The notes beneath the pieces are model-generated. The model made no database searches, had not been told where the DNA came from, and saw only the letters and a program-made list of their open reading frames with translations. A stretch of DNA of 64,000 nucleotides from Patella vulgata. Taxonomy: Eukaryota > Mollusca > Gastropoda > Patellidae. Positions 57,516 through 64,000 of this stretch are shown in pieces (the first letter of the stretch is position 1; the number at the start of each line of letters is the position of its first letter). The position numbers and the translations under genes are program-made. Location: positions 58,166,702 through 58,230,701 of the forward strand of contig NC_065881.2 of the NCBI RefSeq assembly GCF_932274485.2. The letters are read 5' to 3'.

Positions 57516-58435
57516 TACGCTCCGATTTATTCCCCATTTTCTGAATTCTTTTTTTTTTTTACAGATTTGTTTCAAATTTGGTTTGAAGCATGATTTTGAA
57601 ACGTCTTTGAAATAAGTTGTTAACATAAATATTGGTAATGATAAATTTGCCTCGAGGATGTACAACCGATGGAAAGTTATGAGCGTCGGGGACAGGTTAC
57701 CTGGCGTCCCAGGGAAGCTTCGGGGCGTCGCTAGCCCTTTGGATCCATCGGCTGGCCTCGGAAGAACTAATTTTATAGATATTTGAATAGGGGAAAAAAA
57801 TATTTCGAGGAAGCTCCAGGGAAGCACCCGTGGGGCTTCCCCGTGGATCTGGAAAGCTCCGGGGATACCTTCCAGCCAGTTTTCCCGACAAAACGTAGGG
57901 AACACATAGCAGTTCTCTCGAGCGCGCCCCCCCCCCCCCACACACACACACAGCCCGAAACCCTAATGGTTCCGATGGCTTAACAAATATCCGAGCAAGA
58001 ATATTCTGCCCCGATGATTAGGAGCCATTCACGATGATTCACGACAATTGTTCGGGAGACATTCCCATCAGCTTTATGACCATAGCCGAAGCACCAGTAA
58101 CTACTCCGTTTTTTTGGGACAAAACCATCGGGAGCCATCGTGAGAAAATTTGTTTTTTTTTCCACATCGCTGATGAATTTTCCCCAGTGGGACCTAGGCA
58201 TAATATATTTCTTTCAGGAAATGACCATCCAAAAACAAAATTAATACTTTTGTGAACTAATTTATGTTTTGTTTTTGATTACATGATTCGTTGAACGAGA
58301 GCATCGCTAACGCTGTAATATACGTTCACATTCCTGCTTTGATTATATGGTACTTTTGAAAATCAAGGGAATGAAATATGAAATGGCTGTAATATGACAA
58401 GAGGCAAAGGCGGCTAGGCGTTGGGTTCGTTTTGC
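57516..58435. other. Intergenic, GC-rich patch
   Basis: 57680-57870 is clearly richer in GC than the surroundings and has small palindromes around AGCTCCAGGGAAGC and TGGGGCTTCCCCG. C11 plus (CA)n lies at about 57928-57952. The 148-codon minus-strand frame here has no family signature and is not called. Confidence 0.4.
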
Positions 58436-59310
58436 CAAATTTACAGACAAAATATTAACAAAAAAGTGGGTGTGACAGTGCCCCAGGGGGTCGGAGCAGT
58501 GTTTTTACAGATAAAAACTAAAAAAAAATTGGGAGTGGTACCACACCCCTGGGGGTCGGGACATGCGCCAAAATAAATAGTTGCTACCCTTGGTATCTTT
58601 ATAGTATAAGGAATAAATATACCAAGTTCCAAGATGATCCATTTAGAATTTCAGACTGTAGACAAAAAACACAAAAATTGGGCGTGGCTCTGTCCCTTGG
58701 GATTGGGCATGGACCAATATATATAGATACAACCCTATGCTGGATCATTCAAAATTGGATCCAAATCTGTTAATAATTGCAGCCTATATATCATTTACAG
58801 ACAAAATATCAACACCGCCGAAAGGGCAGTGGGGGGAGGGGGTCGTGCACCAACATCAATAGTTGCCGTCTGTAGGGTACAAAAAATAAGTATACCAAGT
58901 TCCAAGATAATCCATTCAGTTGTGCCCTTAGGGCGCTAAAGGCAAAAATTGGGCGTGGCTCAGCTCCTGGGGGGCGGGGCATTCACCAAAATCAATAGGC
59001 TATAAGGAATACATATGCCAAGTACCAAGTTGATCCATTCAGAATTGCGGCCTGGGGGGCGGGGCATGCAGTTGTCGTCCTTAGGCTATAAGGAATACAT
59101 ATCCCAAGTTCAAAGAATCGTGGTCTAGGCAAAACACAGAGACACAAAGTAAAATGGGTGTGGCTCTGCCCCTGGGGGTTGAACAATCACCAAAAAACAA
59201 TAGGAGTCATCCGTGGGGTATAAGTAATAGGTATGCAAAGTTTCAAAAGGATCTGTTAAAAATTGCGGCCTTTAGGCGAAACAAAAGACACACAGGGGTC
59301 GTGCATGTAT
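58436..59310 (+). repeat. Degenerate tandem array, period about 130-170
   Basis: Units contain AAAATTGGGCGTGGCTCTGC, CCCTGGGGGTCGGGGCAT, CACCAAAATCAATAG, TAGGCTATAAGGAATACATA, TACCAAGTTCCAAGATGATC and CATTCAGAATTGCGGCCT. About six are visible, drifted and partly deleted. There is no coding sequence. Confidence 0.8.
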
Positions 59311-59844
59311 AAATATATACACCAATGAATAAAAGTTTTTTTAAAAGACATTTATCAGGATTCTATAACCTTGATATACTGTCTCACTATTTGTATATGA
59401 AGATGACACAGCCTTTCTTTGCTCCATGACAACTATGTAAACCGACACGATTGACATATACGTATCTTTTGTGTATATACCATCCCGGATGTAAGCATGT
59501 TGTGCCGCAGATGCCATTGGCTGATAATCACTATGACGTCTTAGCCACGGTTGACTGAACACCGACCTCAATTTATTACCTTAGTATCTTTATAATTTGA
59601 TTTAAAAAAAAGAATCTATGGAGACTTTAATTGTATTTTATTTTTTAAATATTAATATAGTATGCTGTTTTATCCATTTTCTTTTTTTGTGCGAACACAG
59701 TAAGTTAAATATTATAGGTTTGGCCTTTATAAACTGGTTGCGAACTAGGCAATCACTCTTTATTAATAAGTCTTTAAAACAGGTAACATGAAAAAAAATC
59801 TATATTTGAAATGCGCGGAAAACCAATAGGGAGTGTGACGTATG
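59311..59844. other. Intergenic, nothing recognised
   Basis: A 76-codon minus-strand frame at 59341-59571 has no family signature. No repeat was matched. Confidence 0.35.
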
Positions 59845-60223
59845 CAGGGCGGATCCAGGAATTTTTGCAGGAGGCGGTTTGCCAGGTTCCCGAGACAATG
59901 TACCCCCCCCCCCCTTCCCTCCCGCATCTTCTCTTTCGTCATTTTTGCGTGTAAACATACACATTGAGCTTTTTAAACAAAGAAATTCAACACCTCGTTT
60001 GACGTCAATTTTTATTATGAATTAATACAATGACATTGTGATTCAATTTCATGGTTGCAAAGCATTAATTGTGATATCACATAATGTCTATATCATTATC
60101 TCGTGATTTGAGTGCCCATACTGTCCAACATCTGACAATAAAAGTTGATTTACTAAAAAAATGTATGTAGCGGAGCGGGGGGAGGGGGGTCTACCCCCCA
60201 ACCCCCATCTGGATCCACCCCTG
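59845..60223. mobile_element. 379-bp MITE with CAGGG[C/G]GGATCCAG ends
   Basis: The left end reads CAGGGCGGATCCAGGAATTT and the complement of the right end reads CAGGGGTGGATCCAGATGGG. GTATG stands directly on both sides (59840-59844 and 60224-60228), a probable 5-base target duplication. C- and G-rich runs lie just inside both ends. There is no transposase. Confidence 0.75.
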
Positions 60224-61027
60224 GTATGTTGTTCAAATTGTACACATTATTTAAAGAATATATTATGAAGACTTAGTATAAATTAAAGGGGCTGGGCCTG
60301 CTTGATTTAATTAAAATGAATTCTCTCGATTAATGATGGTTAAATTTCGGTTCGGAAAAATTAAAAGCAGAATACAGTGAAATTTTTAAATGTCTTATAT
60401 GACAACATGTGATATACACTTTGTTAACACTAATAGTTCCAATGACTGTATTAAAGTGATATATGGAATGGGTTATCGCTTAGAAAAATAGACACCAAAG
60501 TCACAAGCGACAACGTTTTATCGATACATTATATGGATGAGTAATGAAAATAAATCCGATATGGCACAAAATTACGTTTTGTTATCTATGTGGTGGTGAT
60601 GGTATTACCAGTTCATCGTAATATTAGAAACGCCCTCGATTTCTTCCTCAAATAGTGAACAGGCTCAATACATTGTTCAAAGGGGTTGGAAATTTTGTTT
60701 CAGCGATACAAAACGGCAAACAAAATATCGTATACCAGACTGTCAGGATTGGCTACTTTAAACAAACTGTATCACCCAGTGTAACACCGATCGGCAGCTT
60801 TTGTGTGCAGAAATATACTTCAATTGACATTGTAGAAAGCATAGTACATTCTGTATAAAATATATATATATATATATTATAATACATGTAGAAATGCGAT
60901 TGTGTGTTCAGTTTGGCCAAGACAAGCGCCGTGGTTGAGATCATGTCTCTTTAACGTTTTCTTGTTCATTGGTGCGTGTTGATTAGTGTCGACCTCAGGT
61001 ATATGCGGATACATACCAACCGAATAA
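60224..61027. other. Intergenic, nothing recognised
   Basis: A (TA)n tract lies at about 60860-60878. No gene. Confidence 0.35.
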
Positions 61028-61035
61028 TATATATA
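61028..61035 (+). promoter_or_regulatory. Possible TATA box of receptor copy 3
   Basis: TATATATA within GAATAATATATATACAAAC. It would place transcription start near 61060, about 80 bases before a good splice donor. Predicted from layout only. Confidence 0.35.
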
Positions 61036-61138
61036 CAAACAGCTTGCGGCCAGCCACGAAAAGTCTATCTGATGTCACACGTGGAATGACATCAAACAGT
61101 TCCCATTACTGAGCGAGTCAAGTCAATATTTTCACCAG

Positions 61139-61923
61139 GTATGTTGTAAACTATTTTTATTAAACGTTAAAAGTTCACCTGAAAGCTGTGTTTGCTGGTT
61201 GTTATTGCATGTAGTTACCTGTTTTTTGGCCAATGACCTTTTCTGGGCCGAATAATTTCATGTTAATTAACCCTTGGAGATTTCGTCGAGGAACATGGAT
61301 CAACAAAAAGTTCTAATTATATCGAATAGTTTTTGGTCAGTATGTTCTTCTTATTCAAGGATACTAATTTATTATAAAACGACGCAATATAAAAGATCCA
61401 AACATTTTTGGTAAATTTTCAACGATCGTCATGCTATTTTTTTTGTAAAACAGAAAGCTATATCTTCAGAATAGGATATTCATAGTATGCATGCATGCTG
61501 TACAGAGCCAGAATGAATAGATTCAACTCAACAATATTAAATAGGTTTAAATTGAAGAAAGGGCATTGTAGTGGCGAGGTGTATATTCATTTGAGGCGTA
61601 TTACTATATGTTCCCATTCGCGTATCTTCACGAAGTTGGCCCTAAATTAAATATGGCCGATCTATTATACTATTTTTCAAGGTGTGTGATAGTGGGGTGT
61701 TATTTGATATACCTTCACGTATTGAAGTAGTTACTGTGCGTGACTAAATAAAGAATTGTATAATACAATAATGTATAATTTTAAAAGATTTGTGTAAAGA
61801 CTGTCTTTAGCTAAAATGATATTTACAACACGTTTTCGATTATGCAAAGTATTATGAACTGTCGCATACCATTATTATTGTTATATTGGATGAATATTTA
61901 TTTCTTGTGTGGATTCGTTCCAG
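61139..61923 (+). other. Predicted 5' untranslated intron of receptor copy 3
   Basis: The donor TTCACCAG/GTATGTTG at 61138/61139 and the acceptor TTATTTCTTGTGTGGATTCG then TTCCAG/GGTACC at 61923/61924 would bound a 785-base intron. The coding ATG at 62000 then lies 76 bases into exon 2. This removes the upstream TTG-initiated extension of the open frame. Transcript data would settle it. Confidence 0.45.
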
Positions 61924-61999
61924 GGTACCATTAAAAGTAAAAGAAAGCCAGTTCCTTGACTATTCTATTTGTGTTCTGATTGTATCAATAATTTACACG

Positions 62000-63919
62000 A
62001 TGGGTGATCCAACACGCCATTATTTGATAGTGCTGATAATCATAATCACCAGTTGTACCGGTAGCTTTGCAACAGACTATTTTCCCACATCATGGTCTTC
62101 AGTGTGCAAGAGCGACATTAATAACACAACAGAAACAAGCCAGTTTATTTTGCGCTGTGCCTTAGGTCCAAATGATCCTGTTCTGATAGACTTAAAACAG
62201 CTAAAAAGCTTCACTACAAATCTCCCGGGCCTAACTGTTAATGTCAGCATTGAGTGTTCTGCTGGTGGAAATCTCTCTATGACCTGGCCTATGAAGATAC
62301 CAGGACTATCGGTTCTAAAGATACAAGGTTGTGTTATTTATGATTTTATTAACGATTGGAATAACCAGGAACTGGAAGGAACACCGGATACTTTACAATC
62401 TCTTACTCTTGTTGATTCGGGAATTTTAATCAACTTTGCATTATTTTTTGAAAGTTTTACTGGAATCATAAACGTTTCCAGAGAATGGAATTGTGGCCAT
62501 GATACAACTTTAAGAAGAATTGTAATAAGATCTTTTAAAGCTGGCCTTGATATGACTGACACCGAACCGAACCGAATTATGGAGCCTTGGTTAATGGAGC
62601 AGTTCGTTACAGATATAGAGAACATGGGCTCAAACTGTAGATTTGAGCACCTTGAATACCTCGAAGAATCTGCAGAAGATGTAGTCAACGCTTTCCAAGT
62701 ACGATTAATGACTTCTGATTCCCATTATCCCAATCTTAAATACCTCAACTTCTCTAACAGCCAATGGCAGGAGATTCCACCGGTTTTAAACGATTTTAAC
62801 CTGAAATACCCAAAGCTAGAATACATCGACTTTAGTAGTAATTTTATTTCAAAAGTTACACTGAGGAATTTAGCAACATATGACAAGAACAGGGTTCTTG
62901 ACGTCCGGAATAACAATATAACAACTTTAGCTGTTCAGGATATCAAAGATTGGGTAAAAGGGCTGCCATTTATGTTTGTCGATATTCGAAATAATCCGTT
63001 GGACTGTAGTTGTATAAAACGGGAATTTATTTACCAAGTTCAAGACGAGGATTGGTTTGTTGGTGATTTGTTTAAATATAAATATATCAGAAATATGACT
63101 TGTGCCACTCCGCCATCAGCTCGTGGTAAAATGTTACAACATTTGACTGAAGATGATATGGGATGTGCGATACCCCCAGCTGATCTGACTGTGGCTCTCG
63201 TTATAGTTGCTATTGTTGCCGTTATTTTAATCATTCTTATCATACTTTCAGTAAGATATAGAAAAGAGATCAAAATTCTTCTTTATACAAGATTTGGTAT
63301 CCTAATGCCATGTGAAAAAAGTGACAAATTCGAATCAAAGAAATACGCAGCTTTCGTGTCCTATAGTTCTGCGAATGGAGACTGGGTGCATAATTATCTC
63401 CAAGAGAATATCGAGACTCCATCCGACAGTAACTGTCATGCTTTCAAATTGTGTTTACACGAACGAGATTTTATTGGCGGAAAAAGCATCCTGGACAATA
63501 TCACATACAGTATAGATAACAGCCGTCACACTATTGTTATACTCTCAAATGCGTTTTTAGACAGTAGATGGGGAACGGAGGAATTCACTCAGGCTTATAA
63601 CGAAAGCATTGGGGAGAAACGGCGACATTTGATTCTTGTGAAACTCGAGGAAATACCTGAACATAAGATGCCAACTTCGCTGAAACGTTGTCTGAAGTTT
63701 TTCACCTATTTGGACGTTAAAGATAAGATGTTTTTGGATCGACTGAGGTACTCGTTGGCTATCAAATCTCAACTGGTTAGACACAATTCCTCAGTTTCCA
63801 TAAAATCTCAAGTGTCCACTGATTCGGGGTGTGTAGATGATCTAAATATTTCCGAAAAGGATAACGACAGATCACATGATACTGCATTAGACATTGATGA
63901 AGTTTCAACACAGATATAA
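62000..63919 (+). CDS. Toll-like receptor, short-ectodomain type (copy 3)
   Basis: A 639-residue receptor. The frame is open from a TTG at 61886, but the first ATG is at 62000 and MGDPTRHYLIVLIII is an evident signal peptide (about 1-24), matching copy 2. The ectodomain begins DYFPTSWSSVC, with leucine-rich repeats near 244 (YPNLKYLNFSNSQ) and 270 (PKLEYIDFSSNFI). LRRCT cysteines are 336, 338, 368 and 389. Membrane span about 395-418, TIR about 448-587. Box 1 is YAAFVSYS, box 2 is LCLHERDFIGGK and box 3 is MFLDRLRYSL. The tail has SVSIKSQVSTDSGCVDD. Closest to copy 2 and in the same orientation 6.8 kb downstream, so the two are a tandem pair. The coding part has no intron. Presumed pattern-recognition or cytokine-type receptor; ligand unknown. 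Confidence 0.96.
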   Translation: MGDPTRHYLIVLIIIITSCTGSFATDYFPTSWSSVCKSDINNTTETSQFILRCALGPNDPVLIDLKQLKSFTTNLPGLTVNVSIECSAGGNLSMTWPMKIPGLSVLKIQGCVIYDFINDWNNQELEGTPDTLQSLTLVDSGILINFALFFESFTGIINVSREWNCGHDTTLRRIVIRSFKAGLDMTDTEPNRIMEPWLMEQFVTDIENMGSNCRFEHLEYLEESAEDVVNAFQVRLMTSDSHYPNLKYLNFSNSQWQEIPPVLNDFNLKYPKLEYIDFSSNFISKVTLRNLATYDKNRVLDVRNNNITTLAVQDIKDWVKGLPFMFVDIRNNPLDCSCIKREFIYQVQDEDWFVGDLFKYKYIRNMTCATPPSARGKMLQHLTEDDMGCAIPPADLTVALVIVAIVAVILIILIILSVRYRKEIKILLYTRFGILMPCEKSDKFESKKYAAFVSYSSANGDWVHNYLQENIETPSDSNCHAFKLCLHERDFIGGKSILDNITYSIDNSRHTIVILSNAFLDSRWGTEEFTQAYNESIGEKRRHLILVKLEEIPEHKMPTSLKRCLKFFTYLDVKDKMFLDRLRYSLAIKSQLVRHNSSVSIKSQVSTDSGCVDDLNISEKDNDRSHDTALDIDEVSTQI

Positions 63920-64000
63920 TGTTGGAAATAATTATGTGTTACCGTTGTGAACTGCTTATACATGAGAAAGCCCATTTCATGAGAAGTCTTGAAAATTATT

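Noticed and set aside
57501-57951. 148-codon minus-strand frame
   Set aside because: It reads through C-run/(CA)n and GC-rich palindromic text, with no domain or conserved motif seen.
61886-61999. N-terminal extension of receptor copy 3
   Set aside because: The frame begins with TTG, not ATG, and would lie partly in a predicted intron. The signal peptide starts at the ATG at 62000.

Overview
This AT-rich window looks like nuclear DNA of a lophotrochozoan animal, most likely a marine mollusc. Three things point that way: a cluster of intron-free Toll-like receptor genes of the single-cysteine-cluster type, a very high load of short dispersed repeats, and metazoan CR1/L2-type LINE and Tc1 relics. 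The species cannot be named from the sequence.

The only convincing host protein genes are three paralogous Toll-like receptors. One lies on the minus strand (38773-40569, 598 codons). Two lie on the plus strand (53289-55211, 640 codons; 62000-63919, 639 codons). Each encodes a signal peptide, a glycosylated ectodomain with few recognisable leucine-rich repeats, one LRRCT cysteine cap, one membrane span and a cytoplasmic TIR domain. They would act as innate-immune membrane receptors. The cap and membrane-span segment is nearly identical at the DNA level in all three, while the rest has diverged, which suggests gene conversion.

The rest is intergenic sequence dominated by repeats. From 1 to about 30.8 kb there is no gene, only tandem repeats, SINE fragments, inverted repeats and a 361-bp MITE flanked by TTA. 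A Tc1-like element with an internally deleted transposase lies at 30.8-32.0 kb, followed by pieces of a CR1/L2-like LINE (32.5-34.7 kb) and a large inverted-arm structure (34.8-36.8 kb). The first receptor follows a young SINE at 38.0 kb. Between the first and second receptors lie a degenerate tandem-repeat element (41.8-43.0 kb), a 4.7-kb foldback structure with arms of about 0.8 kb (43.6-48.4 kb), a MITE (49.6-50.2 kb) and a LINE ORF1-like gene ending in poly(A) (50.7-51.6 kb). Between the second and third receptors are two more tandem arrays and another MITE.

Two tRNA-derived SINE families are visible. Family A has a (TC)n tail, with three full copies in clear target-site duplications. Family B has an (ATTTC)n tail. 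They share the same 3' terminal sequence, so they probably depend on the same LINE machinery.
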